64,000 nt of DNA from positions 44,063 through 108,062 of the forward strand of contig NZ_JTGN01000021.1 of NCBI RefSeq assembly GCF_000797495.1. Direction: 5' to 3'. Shown in pieces: positions 34,163 through 43,733 of the stretch (positions are counted from its first letter, which is position 1; each line of letters begins with the position of its first letter). The stretch is from Robinsoniella peoriensis (GTDB lineage Bacteria; Bacillota; Clostridia; Lachnospirales; Lachnospiraceae). The notes under the pieces are model-generated. The model made no database searches. It was not told the origin of the DNA and worked only from the letters and a program-made list of their open reading frames with translations. Position numbers and translations under genes: made by a program.

Positions 34163-34225
34163 AATGTATCCCACTTTTTCCAGCCGGCTTCACCTGGCTG
34201 CGAAAAAAACGGGATACATTTTTTA
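34163..34225. terminator. Hairpin after the integrase remnant
   Basis: AATGTATCCC pairs with GGGATACATT, with a secondary stem between, followed by TTTTTATATTT on plus. Confidence 0.65.
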
Positions 34226-34270
34226 TATTTCTTAGAGTCCTAGATTCTACTATATTCGACATTAAACCAA

Positions 34271-34318
34271 CAAAAAACACCAGCCCCAAGGCCCATACGT
34301 CCAAAAAGCTAGTGTTTC
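34271..34318 (-). terminator. Terminator of tRNA-Lys
   Basis: On minus, AACACTAGC pairs with GCTGGTGTT followed by TTTTG. It starts a few bases after the tRNA 3' end. Confidence 0.65.
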
Positions 34319-34319
34319 A

Positions 34320-34392
34320 TGCGCCTTCAGGGGCTCGAACCCTGGACACCCTGATTAAGAGTCAGGTGCTCTACCAGCTGAGCTAAAAGCGC
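34320..34392 (-). tRNA. tRNA-Lys (anticodon CUU)
   Basis: The minus strand gives a full cloverleaf: acceptor GCGCTTT/AAGGCGC (one G-U pair), D-arm GCTC..GAGC, anticodon loop CTCTTAA with CTT, and T-arm CAGGG-TTCGAGC-CCCTG. The discriminator is A and CCA is not encoded. It reads AAG codons. The 3' end faces an integrase remnant. Confidence 0.93.
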
Positions 34393-34511
34393 TTGTCTTT
34401 ATTTTGTTTGTGTTAAGGTAATTCCTCAACGCAAGGGATATTATATTATATAATTTCGAGAATTGCAAGTATTTTTTTATAAAAATATAAGAAATATTTT
34501 TTTGTATTCCC

Positions 34512-34540
34512 TTGATTGATTTTCACAAACCATTTATAAT
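34512..34540 (+). promoter_or_regulatory. Sigma-A promoter of the AI-2E family gene
   Basis: TTGATT (34512-34517) and TATAAT (34535-34540) are 17 bases apart, about 80 bases before the start codon. Confidence 0.65.
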
Positions 34541-34622
34541 GGATATAGACTAGGGAAAAATACGCGTAAAGCGACATTTTTTTATAGAAATTATTAAGGG
34601 AATTTGAGGTGCACAGGTATAT

Positions 34623-36056
34623 ATGGACAATGAAAAGTCAACAAAGCATGAAGCTTCACAAGAATACAACAAGCATACACTATTAAGAAGGAAGCACAGA
34701 AAGAAAACCGATGATATTGCTGCTTCATCCGATCAGGAAGATTCTGGTTTGGATAATTTTATAGCTGATGGATCACAGAAAAATGACAGTGATAATCAGG
34801 ATGAATCAGAAATGAAAAATAGTACCTCAAGTAAAAATGAAAATAATTATAACCTTCCACATGAACCTTATGATCCGGAATATCCAAACAGAAAGTTTCA
34901 TGCCAGCAACCGCTATTTTACCATATGTGTTTATGCTATAGCCGTTATTTTTTTTGGTGCCATTATCGTCAAGATTTTTGTTTCGCTGGATGGTACATTA
35001 AAATTTTTAAAGGATGTCACAAACATTCTGATGCCATTTTTCATTGGTGCATTAATCGCATTCATATTGAATCCGGCAGTGAAAAAGGTATATGAGTTTT
35101 ATCACAGAATTTGCAGAATCAACAAAAAGTCCGTATGCCTGGGGTTATCCATTGCTACTACATACATTCTGCTTCTGGGACTGATTATTGTCACACTGCT
35201 TTTTGTAGTACCGCAGATCGTAGAAAGTATTACAGAATTGGTAAATTACGTTCCTACAACGGTGGATAACGTCTACCACTTCTTTGATAACCTGGAGGAA
35301 CATTTCCCAAATCTGGATGTGGAAGTAATCCGAAAAGCAATTAATGATGCCATACCGAACTTTATAACCTATTTAAAAGATTTTGCCACAAACCTTGTTC
35401 CGGCACTATATACCGTATCCGTTTCAATTTTACAATGGATTTTAAATGTAGTAATTGCCATTATCGTATCGATTTATATGCTTTCTGACAAGAAACCGCT
35501 GCTGAATTCCATAAAAGGAATTATTTATGCATTTGTTCCGGTAAAGCATATCAGTTCAACTATTGATACGTTAAAAACCTGCAACCAGCTGTTCAGCAGT
35601 TTTATTATCGGAAAAGCGATTGACTCCCTGATTATCGGGCTGCTCTGCTTTGTAATTATGAGCCTTTGCCAACTTCCATATGCCGTACTGATCAGTGCCA
35701 TCGTAGGCGTAACAAACATGATCCCTTATTTCGGTCCATTTATCGGTGCGGTACCAGGAGTTTTAATCATGTTATTGGTCAGCCCGATTAAAGCCCTGAT
35801 CTTTGCAATACTGATATTGGTACTGCAGCAGTTTGACGGTTTAATCCTGGGACCCAAGATTCTTGGAGATTCAACCGGTTTGAAGCCGCTGTGGATTATA
35901 TTCGCCATTACCATAGGCGGAAGTATTGCCGGTGTTCTGGGTATGTTCCTGGGCGTTCCTGTCATAGCCGTTTTAAGATATCTTCTGAACCGTTTTCTAC
36001 AGTACCGGCTTGAAAAAAGGAATTTTAAGGACAGTCATAATTTTAATATTGAATAG
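34623..36056 (+). CDS. AI-2E family transporter (PerM/YtvI type)
   Basis: This 477-residue protein has a hydrophilic, charged N-terminal extension (1-95) that is longer than in most homologues. Eight or so membrane helices follow, with the family segments LIAFILNPAVKKVYEF, GVTNMIPYFGPFIGAVPG and DSTGLKPLWIIFAITIGG. The family (UPF0118) includes TqsA, linked to AI-2 export, and Na+/H+ antiporters, so the substrate is uncertain. It is monocistronic with a shared bidirectional terminator. Confidence 0.9.
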   Translation: MDNEKSTKHEASQEYNKHTLLRRKHRKKTDDIAASSDQEDSGLDNFIADGSQKNDSDNQDESEMKNSTSSKNENNYNLPHEPYDPEYPNRKFHASNRYFTICVYAIAVIFFGAIIVKIFVSLDGTLKFLKDVTNILMPFFIGALIAFILNPAVKKVYEFYHRICRINKKSVCLGLSIATTYILLLGLIIVTLLFVVPQIVESITELVNYVPTTVDNVYHFFDNLEEHFPNLDVEVIRKAINDAIPNFITYLKDFATNLVPALYTVSVSILQWILNVVIAIIVSIYMLSDKKPLLNSIKGIIYAFVPVKHISSTIDTLKTCNQLFSSFIIGKAIDSLIIGLLCFVIMSLCQLPYAVLISAIVGVTNMIPYFGPFIGAVPGVLIMLLVSPIKALIFAILILVLQQFDGLILGPKILGDSTGLKPLWIIFAITIGGSIAGVLGMFLGVPVIAVLRYLLNRFLQYRLEKRNFKDSHNFNIE

Positions 36057-36060
36057 AAAA

Positions 36061-36090
36061 AGGGTAATCCGCCAAACGGCAGATTACCCT
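36061..36090. terminator. Bidirectional terminator between convergent genes
   Basis: AGGGTAATC / GATTACCCT (9 bp) is followed by T-rich DNA on both strands. It serves the AI-2E gene on plus and the small gene on minus, whose stop codon lies inside it. Confidence 0.8.
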
Positions 36091-36227
36091 TTCTTCTTAT
36101 CTTCACCTTTTAATTTTTTGTTCACTTCATCAACGGATTTCTTAAGTGCCAGAAGCTGGCGGTCCATTGTTGTTTTATCATTGAAGAACATTCCCACTTT
36201 TTGTTTCAGGCTTTTATTCTTTATCAT
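36084..36227 (-). CDS. Small Lys-rich protein (47 aa), function unknown
   Basis: The frame encodes MIKNKSLKQKVGMFFNDKTT followed by a charged helix DRQLLALKKSVDEVNKKL and a Lys-rich tail. The stop lies in a bidirectional terminator hairpin, which fits a real gene end. The ribosome-binding site is weak (GGATGTGAAAG). It lies 45 bases downstream of trmB on the same strand and may share its transcript. It has no recognisable domain. Confidence 0.5.
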   Translation of the reverse strand: MIKNKSLKQKVGMFFNDKTTMDRQLLALKKSVDEVNKKLKGEDKKKG

Positions 36228-36273
36228 GCTTTCACATCCATAACAAGCATTTACTATAGTATATTCTTACTCT

Positions 36274-36939
36274 TTAATCCTGTGCAGGATCATTTTTCTC
36301 TCTGCACACAATCATTTTATGAATTGGATTGCCAAGGGCCGAGAATTTTTCTTCATATTCTGTCATTACATTCCCCTCTGACAAAACCCCATCGTGATGA
36401 AGATCGAAAGTACATGCTTTGAGGATCCACCCCGCAGGTTCTACTTCTTCTAAGGCAAAATCAAAAAGTCCTCTGTTGTCCGTCTTAAATTCAACGGTCC
36501 CGTCCGGCACCAGAATCTTGTCATAACGGTTCAAAAACTCTCTGGAGGGGAGTCTCCTTTTAGCATGCCGGTCCTTAGGCCACGGGTCAGAAAAATTCAA
36601 ATAGATGCGTTCCACTTCATTTTCTGCAAAGATTTCAGGCAGTTCTCTGGCATCAATACACAGGAAAAATAAATTCTGAAGTTCAGTCATAGTTTCTCTT
36701 TTTTCCAACGCCCGGAGAAGAACACTGGAATACCTTTCGATTCCCACATAATTTATTTCAGGATGATCGAATGCCATCTGGGTTATAAATCTGCCTTTCC
36801 CCATTCCAACTTCTATATGAATCGGGTGATCGTTGCCAAATGCTTGTTTCCATGCGCCTCTCACCGTTTTAGCATCTTGGATTACATAACTGCTCTCTGC
36901 TATAATTTCATCTGCTCTTGGAATATTTCTCAATCTCAT
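36274..36939 (-). CDS. trmB: tRNA (guanine-N7-)-methyltransferase
   Basis: This 221-residue SAM-dependent methyltransferase has the SAM-binding motif IHIEVGMGKGRFITQMA (about 39-55), NYVGIERY, and the family signature NFSDPWPKDRHAKRRL with substrate-contact residues. It makes m7G46 in tRNA variable loops. The C-terminus contains TEYEEKFSALGNPIHKM, conserved in the family. The promoter region is shared with the divergent V-ATPase operon. Confidence 0.95.
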   Translation of the reverse strand: MRLRNIPRADEIIAESSYVIQDAKTVRGAWKQAFGNDHPIHIEVGMGKGRFITQMAFDHPEINYVGIERYSSVLLRALEKRETMTELQNLFFLCIDARELPEIFAENEVERIYLNFSDPWPKDRHAKRRLPSREFLNRYDKILVPDGTVEFKTDNRGLFDFALEEVEPAGWILKACTFDLHHDGVLSEGNVMTEYEEKFSALGNPIHKMIVCREKNDPAQD

Positions 36940-37206
36940 AATTTCTCTGCATGAAATTCATGCTTCTCCTTACTTTATTATTTTTTTCTGATGTTTTTAA
37001 AATTGTCTTTTGTAAACATTTCACAGTTGTCAAGCCTTCTAAGAAGCACTTTTACTGTATAGCCAAGAATGATTGTAACACAAAACTTAATAATATACAA
37101 AAAATAAATTATATTTTTTTTAATTTTGGTAAATTTATTATAGATTTTTTTTGAAAATGGTGTATGATTATATAATGAATATTGAATAGATAGGAGGGCA
37201 TGAATT
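36940..37206. other. AT-rich divergent intergenic region
   Basis: This region separates trmB (minus) and the V-ATPase operon (plus). It is very AT-rich. TATAAT at 37171-37176 precedes the operon by about 30 bases, but no good -35 is placed for it. No gene or RNA is visible. Confidence 0.5.
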
Positions 37207-37518
37207 ATGGATATGGTTGTGAACCGATTATCTGAAATCGAGGCAGCATCTGTCAGGATTATCGATGAAGCAAACGCTCAGAAAAAAGAACTGGACGATG
37301 AGCTACATGACGAATTACAAAAATATGATGCCGAAGTAGATGCAGATACCGAACAAAAGCTCAAGCAGCTGCAAGCAGATCTTCAAAAGGAAATGGAAAA
37401 AGACCTTGCCAAGCTAAAAACTGAGACTCAGCGTTTGGTAACGAATCTGGAAGCTGATTATAATGTAAACCACAAAAAATTAGCTGCCGGGGTATTAAAA
37501 AAACTAGTAGAGGGGTAA
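37207..37518 (+). CDS. V-type ATPase subunit G/H (coiled-coil peripheral stalk)
   Basis: This 103-residue, highly charged, all-helical protein (heptads through KYDAEVDADTEQKLKQLQAD) matches the short V/A-ATPase subunit that pairs with subunit E in the peripheral stalk. It is the first gene of the operon and follows TAGGAGGG at good spacing. Sequence alone is low in information; the assignment leans on position. Confidence 0.82.
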   Translation: MDMVVNRLSEIEAASVRIIDEANAQKKELDDELHDELQKYDAEVDADTEQKLKQLQADLQKEMEKDLAKLKTETQRLVTNLEADYNVNHKKLAAGVLKKLVEG

Positions 37519-37522
37519 TCAT

Positions 37523-38557
37523 ATGGGAAACCTGTTAGCTTACAGCGGGACCACCACCAAAATACGTGCAATCAGAAGTCGTCTGTTTACAGAGGAAAAT
37601 TACCGTGAACTGGCTTCTATGGCAACTGTCACCGATGCCCTTAGCTTTATAAAGAAGCATCCCGGTTATCACGATTTGTTTGCGCACGCGGATGAAGCGT
37701 CTCTGCATCGTAACGACATTGAAAAAATACTGCAGAATGCCGTATATGTGGATTTCCAGAAAATCTACCGGTTTGCCACCGTGTATCAGCGTAAGTTCCT
37801 GGATATGTACTTCAAGCGATATGAAGTCGCTATATTGAAGAGTTGTCTGAGAATGGTATTTGACCGCCGTGACATGGAACTGGATTTAACGATTTTTAAA
37901 GATTTCTTCGAAAAGCACTCTGACATTGACATCACCAAATTATCAAATTGTACCACATTGGAAGAGCTGGTTTCAAATTTAAAAGGAAGCATGTTCTATG
38001 ATTGTCTGAACAGGCTGTCCAATGTTTCAAATCCAACTCTTTGGGATTATGGCATGGCATTGGATTTGTTCTATTTTAAGAAGTTCTGGAAAGAAAAAGA
38101 CAAACTTCTGAAAAAAGATGCATTGAAAAGTGTAACTGCCGCCTATGGCACCAAGATGGACTTACTTAATATAGAATGGATTTTCCGTTCTAAGAAATAT
38201 TATAATATGTCAGGTCCTCAGATCTATGCATTACTGATCCCTGTTCAGTATAAACTGAAAAAGGCAGATATCCATGATCTTGTCGAAGCACCCACAATGG
38301 ATGAATTCGATACAGCCCTTAAGAAGACTTATTATGGAAAGCATTATGAAGGCTATGGCGTAAGAACAATTGAACCGATGTACAACAAAATACGTATGAA
38401 AGTTCAGAGGGGAAACGCTGAAAAAGATCCATATTCAGTAGCAACCATCATCTCCTATCTCTATGAGAAAGAGCATGAAATTGACAAACTTACAACCGCT
38501 TTAGAGTGTGTCCGTTATGGTATTGATCCAAACGAGACACTAGACTATATTCTTTAA
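37523..38557 (+). CDS. ntpC: V-type ATP synthase subunit C
   Basis: This 344-residue helical protein matches V/A-ATPase subunit C/AC39, which sits on the membrane rotor and links the central shaft to the proteolipid ring (YGTKMDLLNIEWIFRSKKYY; ATIISYLYEKEHEIDKLTT). It starts four bases after the G/H gene. In the Enterococcus ntp order this gene comes after E; here it precedes I, as in other Clostridia. Confidence 0.92.
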   Translation: MGNLLAYSGTTTKIRAIRSRLFTEENYRELASMATVTDALSFIKKHPGYHDLFAHADEASLHRNDIEKILQNAVYVDFQKIYRFATVYQRKFLDMYFKRYEVAILKSCLRMVFDRRDMELDLTIFKDFFEKHSDIDITKLSNCTTLEELVSNLKGSMFYDCLNRLSNVSNPTLWDYGMALDLFYFKKFWKEKDKLLKKDALKSVTAAYGTKMDLLNIEWIFRSKKYYNMSGPQIYALLIPVQYKLKKADIHDLVEAPTMDEFDTALKKTYYGKHYEGYGVRTIEPMYNKIRMKVQRGNAEKDPYSVATIISYLYEKEHEIDKLTTALECVRYGIDPNETLDYIL

Positions 38558-38577
38558 AAGCAGAGGAGGTGTAACTT

Positions 38578-40515
38578 GTGATTGTCAAAATGAAATTTTT
38601 GAGTATTACGGGACCCAAGGCTGATATCGACCGTGTGGTAAACGAATACTTGTCCAAATACGAAATTCATTTGGAGAACGCCTTATCTGATTTAAAAACG
38701 GTTGAACATTTAAGGCCATTTATGGAAATCAATCCATATCGTGAATGGCTCATAAAAGCAAATGAATATGCTGAGCTTGTGAAAGATCCGCATTTTACGA
38801 CTACCAAACATATCACCCTTGAAAAAGCATTGGATGTTGTGAATGAACTGGATACCAAAATTGGCGATATCCGCACGAAACGAAATGAACTGGATGCCAA
38901 AAGGGAGTCCTTAAGAGCCTCCATTCAGAAAATCGAGCCATTCTTAGAATTTCAATATAACATACATGCCGTATTGGAATTCAAATTTATTAAGTACCGA
39001 TTTGGTAAAATTGCCCATGACTACTATACGAAATTAGAACGATATGTCTACGACGATTTTGATACGGTATTTTACAAATGCCATACGGATGAAGATTACG
39101 TATGGGGCGTCTACTTTGTACCTGCCGCCCAGGCATCCAAAATAGATGCGGTTTACTCTTCCATGCATTTCGAACGTATTTATCTTCCTGATGATTATGC
39201 CGGAACGCCAAAAGAGGCATATGATGACCTTAAGGCAGATATTGATAATTACAGTAAAGAAATTGCGAAATGCAATGAAGAAATTACCCGGGCCCTTACA
39301 GAGCACAAAGAACTGCTGCTTCTGGCTCAGGCTAAGTTACAGGCACTGTCCACAAACTTTGATGTCCGCAAGCTTGCAGCCTGCACCAAGGAATCAAAAC
39401 AGATATTCTATATTTTATGCGGATGGATGTCGGAAGAAGATGCAAGATCCTTCCAGCAGGATATCTCAGAGGATGAAAATCTATACTGTATTGTAGAGGA
39501 TGACAATAACAATATTGTTAATTCTCCTCCCACCAAATTAAAGAATCCTAAGTTGTTCCGGCCATTTGAAATGTTCGTCCGAATGTATGGGCTGCCGGCT
39601 TACAACGAAATTGACCCTACAATATTCGTAGGCCTTACCTATGCCTTTATCTTTGGCGCCATGTTCGGCGATGTAGGTCAGGGATTATTACTTTTGATCG
39701 GTGGATTTTTATTGTACCGATTTAAAAAACTGGATCTGGCAGCGATCATCAGCTGTGCCGGATTTTTTTCCACGGTATTCGGGTTCCTGTTTGGAAGTTT
39801 ATTCGGATTTGAAGATGTTTTAGAGCCCATATGGCTCCGTCCGGTAAACCATATGTCAACGATACCATTTATCGGAAATTTAAATACCGTATTTATCGTA
39901 GCAATTGCATTTGGTATGTTCCTGATTATTGTAACAATGATCTTTCATATTATTAATGGTATTAAAGCAAAAGATGCTGAAAACACCTGGTTTGATACAA
40001 ACGGTCTTGCAGGACTGGTATTCTACGGTGCAATCGTTGCAGTGATCGTGCTTTTCATGACAGGAAACACCTTACCGGCAGGTATCGTATTAGTCGTTAT
40101 GTTTGTCATTCCGCTAATTCTGATTGCTTTAAAAGAGCCTCTCTCCAAACTGGTTGAGAAAAAGACTGACTTTTTGCCAAAAGAAAAAGGTATGTTTATT
40201 GTTCAGACCATATTTGAAATGTTTGAAGTGCTTTTAAGCTACTTCTCAAATACACTTTCCTTCGTCCGTATCGGCGCATTTGCAGTCAGCCACGGAGCTA
40301 TGATGGAAGTTGTACTTATGCTTGCCGGTGCAGAAAACGGCGGATCGCCGAACTGGCTGGTTATCATACTCGGTAACCTGATCGTATGTGGTATGGAAGG
40401 TTTGATCGTAGGTATCCAGGTACTGCGTCTTGAATATTATGAAATGTTCAGCCGTTTCTACAAAGGTACCGGACGTGAATTCAAACCATTTTCAAAAAAA
40501 GATAAGGCCGCCTAA
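38578..40515 (+). CDS. ntpI: V-type ATP synthase subunit I (a subunit)
   Basis: This 645-residue protein has a cytoplasmic N-terminal half (about 1-320) with coiled coils and a membrane half with about eight helices (YAFIFGAMFGDVGQGLLLLIGG, then SYFSNTLSFVRIGAFAVSHG). The Arg in SFVRIGAF is the essential stator arginine facing the proteolipid carboxylate. It forms the ion half-channels. It starts with GTG, six bases after AGGAGGTG. Confidence 0.94.
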   Translation: MIVKMKFLSITGPKADIDRVVNEYLSKYEIHLENALSDLKTVEHLRPFMEINPYREWLIKANEYAELVKDPHFTTTKHITLEKALDVVNELDTKIGDIRTKRNELDAKRESLRASIQKIEPFLEFQYNIHAVLEFKFIKYRFGKIAHDYYTKLERYVYDDFDTVFYKCHTDEDYVWGVYFVPAAQASKIDAVYSSMHFERIYLPDDYAGTPKEAYDDLKADIDNYSKEIAKCNEEITRALTEHKELLLLAQAKLQALSTNFDVRKLAACTKESKQIFYILCGWMSEEDARSFQQDISEDENLYCIVEDDNNNIVNSPPTKLKNPKLFRPFEMFVRMYGLPAYNEIDPTIFVGLTYAFIFGAMFGDVGQGLLLLIGGFLLYRFKKLDLAAIISCAGFFSTVFGFLFGSLFGFEDVLEPIWLRPVNHMSTIPFIGNLNTVFIVAIAFGMFLIIVTMIFHIINGIKAKDAENTWFDTNGLAGLVFYGAIVAVIVLFMTGNTLPAGIVLVVMFVIPLILIALKEPLSKLVEKKTDFLPKEKGMFIVQTIFEMFEVLLSYFSNTLSFVRIGAFAVSHGAMMEVVLMLAGAENGGSPNWLVIILGNLIVCGMEGLIVGIQVLRLEYYEMFSRFYKGTGREFKPFSKKDKAA

Positions 40516-40603
40516 GATAAGACGCCAAACAAATCTAAATCAAAAATTGCCAAAGGCACTTTTTTGAATATAAAAACATTTTTTTATTTAGGAGGATAAT
40601 ATA

Positions 40604-41047
40604 ATGACAACATTAACATCAATCGTATTAGTAATTGCATTGGTTCTTAGCATCATCGTACCTTTCGGAGCATTTTTAATCGGCGAGAGAAATAAAGGAA
40701 GGTATAAAACTTCTTTAGGTATCAATTGCTTCTTCTTCTTTGGAACTATGGTTCTCGGTGCTATTATAGCATTTGGCGGCGACGGATCTACAGCAATGGC
40801 TGCAGAAGCTACCGGTGAAGCTATTCCCGGATTATCCGCAGGTCTTGGTTATCTTGCTGCTGCATTAGTTACCGGATTATCCTGTATCGGTGGTGGTATT
40901 GCCGTTGCTAGTGCTGCTAGTGCTGCCCTTGGTGCAATCAGTGAAGACCAGAGTATTCTTGGTAAATCACTTATCTTCGTAGGTCTTGCAGAAGGTGTCT
41001 GCCTCTATGGTCTGATCATCTCCTTCATGATCTTAGGTAAATTATAA
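40604..41047 (+). CDS. ntpK: V-type ATP synthase subunit K (proteolipid)
   Basis: This 147-residue rotor-ring protein has four hydrophobic helices. The second hairpin is the conserved one (GGGIAVASAASAALGAISED, then the ion-binding Glu130 in FVGLAEGVCLYGL). The first hairpin has no equivalent carboxylate, as in duplicated V-type proteolipids with one site per two hairpins. Whether it moves Na+ or H+ cannot be decided safely from these residues. It has its own strong ribosome-binding site (GGAGG), in line with the high copy number needed. Confidence 0.93.
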   Translation: MTTLTSIVLVIALVLSIIVPFGAFLIGERNKGRYKTSLGINCFFFFGTMVLGAIIAFGGDGSTAMAAEATGEAIPGLSAGLGYLAAALVTGLSCIGGGIAVASAASAALGAISEDQSILGKSLIFVGLAEGVCLYGLIISFMILGKL

Positions 41048-41051
41048 TTCT

Positions 41052-41360
41052 ATGAAGATGTATTTAATCAGTGATAATGTAGATACTTATACCGGTATGA
41101 GACTAGCAGGAGTGGAAGGATGCGTTGTTCATGAGAAACCCGAAGTAAGGGAAGCCCTGGAACGCACGGTTGCCAATAAAGAAATTGGCATCATCCTGCT
41201 TACAGAGAAATTCGGCCGGGAATTCCCGGAAATTATTGACGATGTAAAGCTAAACCGAAGACTTCCACTTATCATTGAAATACCGGATAGGCATGGTACG
41301 GGACGTAAGCCGGACTTTATCACTTCTTACGTAAATGAAGCCATTGGAATAAAATTGTAA
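41052..41360 (+). CDS. ntpG: V-type ATP synthase subunit F
   Basis: This 102-residue Rossmann-like protein has the subunit F features ISDNVDTYTGMRLAGVEG, IGIILLTEKF and PLIIEIPDRHG. It belongs to the central shaft. It starts four bases after ntpK. Confidence 0.92.
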   Translation: MKMYLISDNVDTYTGMRLAGVEGCVVHEKPEVREALERTVANKEIGIILLTEKFGREFPEIIDDVKLNRRLPLIIEIPDRHGTGRKPDFITSYVNEAIGIKL

Positions 41361-41374
41361 AGAGGGTGAAGATT

Positions 41375-41962
41375 TTGACAACCGAAGAAAAGTTAAAACA
41401 TTTCGAAGAATCTTCCTTAGAAAATGCCAGAGAACAGGCAACTCAGATTATATCAGAACATAAAACTGCTCTTGAAAAAATCAAAACTGAGCATGTGACT
41501 GCTAAAAAACGGCAGGCTGCCCTTCAGATAAAAACTGAGACAGAAAGCTTAAAACGAGCAAACAATATGGCTCTTTCAAAGGAACAGCTTCAAATAAAAC
41601 GAGAAATAACCAAAAAGCATAATGAATTAAAAGAAAAGCTTTTTGTAGAAGTCAAGGCAATGCTGGAGGATTATATGTCTTCTCCTGCCTATGATAAATT
41701 ATTAGTCAATCAGATTCATGAAATAAAAGAACTCGCTGGAGACGGAAGCGTTATCATTTATATTGACCCTGCCGACTCTTCCAAGCAATTAAGTCTGGGC
41801 GCCTCAACGAATGAGCAGGTTTCCTTATCTGAATATTCGTTTATGGGCGGTACAAGGGCAGTTCTTGCCGACCGGCATATATTAATTGATAATTCCTTTG
41901 CAACAAAATTAGAAGAGGCAAAGGCAGAATTTACATTTGACGGAGGTATGACCCATGACTAG
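41375..41962 (+). CDS. ntpE: V-type ATP synthase subunit E
   Basis: This 195-residue peripheral-stalk protein has a long N-terminal coiled coil (about 5-95) and a globular C-terminus that ends FTFDGGMTHD. I prefer TTG 41375 as start because GAGGGTG lies six bases before it; the GTG at 41366 overlaps that ribosome-binding site. Its end overlaps ntpA by eight bases. Confidence 0.9.
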   Translation: MTTEEKLKHFEESSLENAREQATQIISEHKTALEKIKTEHVTAKKRQAALQIKTETESLKRANNMALSKEQLQIKREITKKHNELKEKLFVEVKAMLEDYMSSPAYDKLLVNQIHEIKELAGDGSVIIYIDPADSSKQLSLGASTNEQVSLSEYSFMGGTRAVLADRHILIDNSFATKLEEAKAEFTFDGGMTHD

Positions 41963-43721
41963 AACAGGCATTATATATGGTATCAACGGACCTGTTGTCT
42001 ATTTAAAAGGCAACACCGGCTTCAAAATGGCTGAGATGGTTTATGTTGGTAAGGAAAAATTAGTTGGTGAGGTCATCAGCTTAACAACCGATACCACTAC
42101 CGTGCAGGTTTACGAAGAAACAACCGGTATGAAACCGGGTGAAGAAGTAATCGCCACCGGCGATGCAATCTCCGTAACACTGGGACCTGGTATTCTGAAT
42201 AATATTTTTGATGGTATTGAACGTCCTCTTAGTGAGATCGCTAAAAACTCGGGTAAATATATTAACCGTGGTGTAAGTGTTGATTCTCTGGATACTTCCA
42301 AACTGTGGGACGTACATATCACAGTAAAACCGGGCGACACCGTAAGCGGCGGTACCATTATCGCTGAAGTACCGGAAACTCCTGCTATCACACATAAATC
42401 AATGGTTCCTCCAAATATGAAGGGTACTATTTTAGATGTTGTGAAAGACGGACAATATACCATTACTGATCCAATCGTTACCATTCAGTTACCGGATGGT
42501 ACGGAAAGAAAATTATCCTTAGCACAGAAATGGCCGATTCGTGTTCCAAGACCAACCGAAAAACGTTATGCTGCAAGCAAACCTTTAATTACCGGACAAC
42601 GTATTATTGATTCTATGTTTCCGATTGCAAAAGGTGGTACGGCTGCTGTTCCCGGCGGATTCGGAACCGGTAAGACCATGACACAGCATCAGATCGCAAA
42701 ATGGTCCAATGCCGACATTATCATCTATATCGGCTGCGGTGAACGTGGAAATGAGATGACACAGGTTCTGGAAGAATTCTCGGAACTGGTTGACCCCAGA
42801 AGCGGCAATCCTTTGATGGACAGAACGACTCTGATTGCAAATACATCCAACATGCCTGTTGCTGCCCGTGAAGCTTCTATCTACACCGGTATTACACTGG
42901 CTGAATATTATCGTGATATGGGTTATGACGTTGCGATCATGGCCGATTCAACTTCCCGTTGGGCAGAAGCTCTTCGTGAATTATCAGGACGTCTGGAAGA
43001 AATGCCTGCTGAGGAAGGTTTCCCGGCATATCTGGCATCCAGATTATCTGCTTTCTATGAAAGAGCCGGACTTATGCAGAATTTAAATGGAACAGAAGGA
43101 AGCGTATCTATCATCGGAGCTGTATCTCCTCAGGGTGGTGATTTCTCCGAACCAGTTACACAAAATACCAAACGTTTCGTAAGATGTTTCTGGGGACTTG
43201 ATAAATCCCTTGCCTATGCAAGACATTTCCCCGCTATTCAATGGCTGACCAGCTACAGTGAATATCTGACAGACCTTGGTCCATGGTACAAAGACAACGT
43301 AGATCCAAACTTTGTAGATAACCGTAATCAGATTATGGCAATCTTAAACCAGGAAAGCAGTTTAATGGAAATCGTTAAACTGATTGGTGGTGACGTACTC
43401 CCGGATGACCAGAAGCTTACATTGGAAATCGCAAGGGTAATTCGTCTCGGTTTCTTACAGCAGAATGCTTTCCACAAAGATGATACCTGCGTTCCGATGA
43501 CCAAACAGTTCAAAATGATGGGAATTATTCTTTACCTGAATAAAAAAGCAAAAGCCCTGGTTACTATGGGAATGCCAATGTCCATCTTAAAAGAAAGCAA
43601 CATTTTTGACAAAATTGTTTCTATTAAATATGATGTTCCAAACGATCATCTGGAGAAATTCGACGACTACAAGAGAGAAATCGACGAATTTTATAATGAA
43701 GTTTTAGCTAAAAATGCATAG
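41955..43721 (+). CDS. ntpA: V-type ATP synthase subunit A (catalytic)
   Basis: This 588-residue catalytic subunit has the Walker A motif GGFGTGKT (234-241), the V/A-specific non-homologous insert (about 115-185), GCGERGNEM with the catalytic Glu, and IMADSTSRWAEALRE. It hydrolyses or makes ATP at interfaces with subunit B. The start overlaps ntpE, so translation is coupled. Confidence 0.97.
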   Translation: MTRTGIIYGINGPVVYLKGNTGFKMAEMVYVGKEKLVGEVISLTTDTTTVQVYEETTGMKPGEEVIATGDAISVTLGPGILNNIFDGIERPLSEIAKNSGKYINRGVSVDSLDTSKLWDVHITVKPGDTVSGGTIIAEVPETPAITHKSMVPPNMKGTILDVVKDGQYTITDPIVTIQLPDGTERKLSLAQKWPIRVPRPTEKRYAASKPLITGQRIIDSMFPIAKGGTAAVPGGFGTGKTMTQHQIAKWSNADIIIYIGCGERGNEMTQVLEEFSELVDPRSGNPLMDRTTLIANTSNMPVAAREASIYTGITLAEYYRDMGYDVAIMADSTSRWAEALRELSGRLEEMPAEEGFPAYLASRLSAFYERAGLMQNLNGTEGSVSIIGAVSPQGGDFSEPVTQNTKRFVRCFWGLDKSLAYARHFPAIQWLTSYSEYLTDLGPWYKDNVDPNFVDNRNQIMAILNQESSLMEIVKLIGGDVLPDDQKLTLEIARVIRLGFLQQNAFHKDDTCVPMTKQFKMMGIILYLNKKAKALVTMGMPMSILKESNIFDKIVSIKYDVPNDHLEKFDDYKREIDEFYNEVLAKNA

Positions 43722-43733
43722 GAGGGTTAAATC

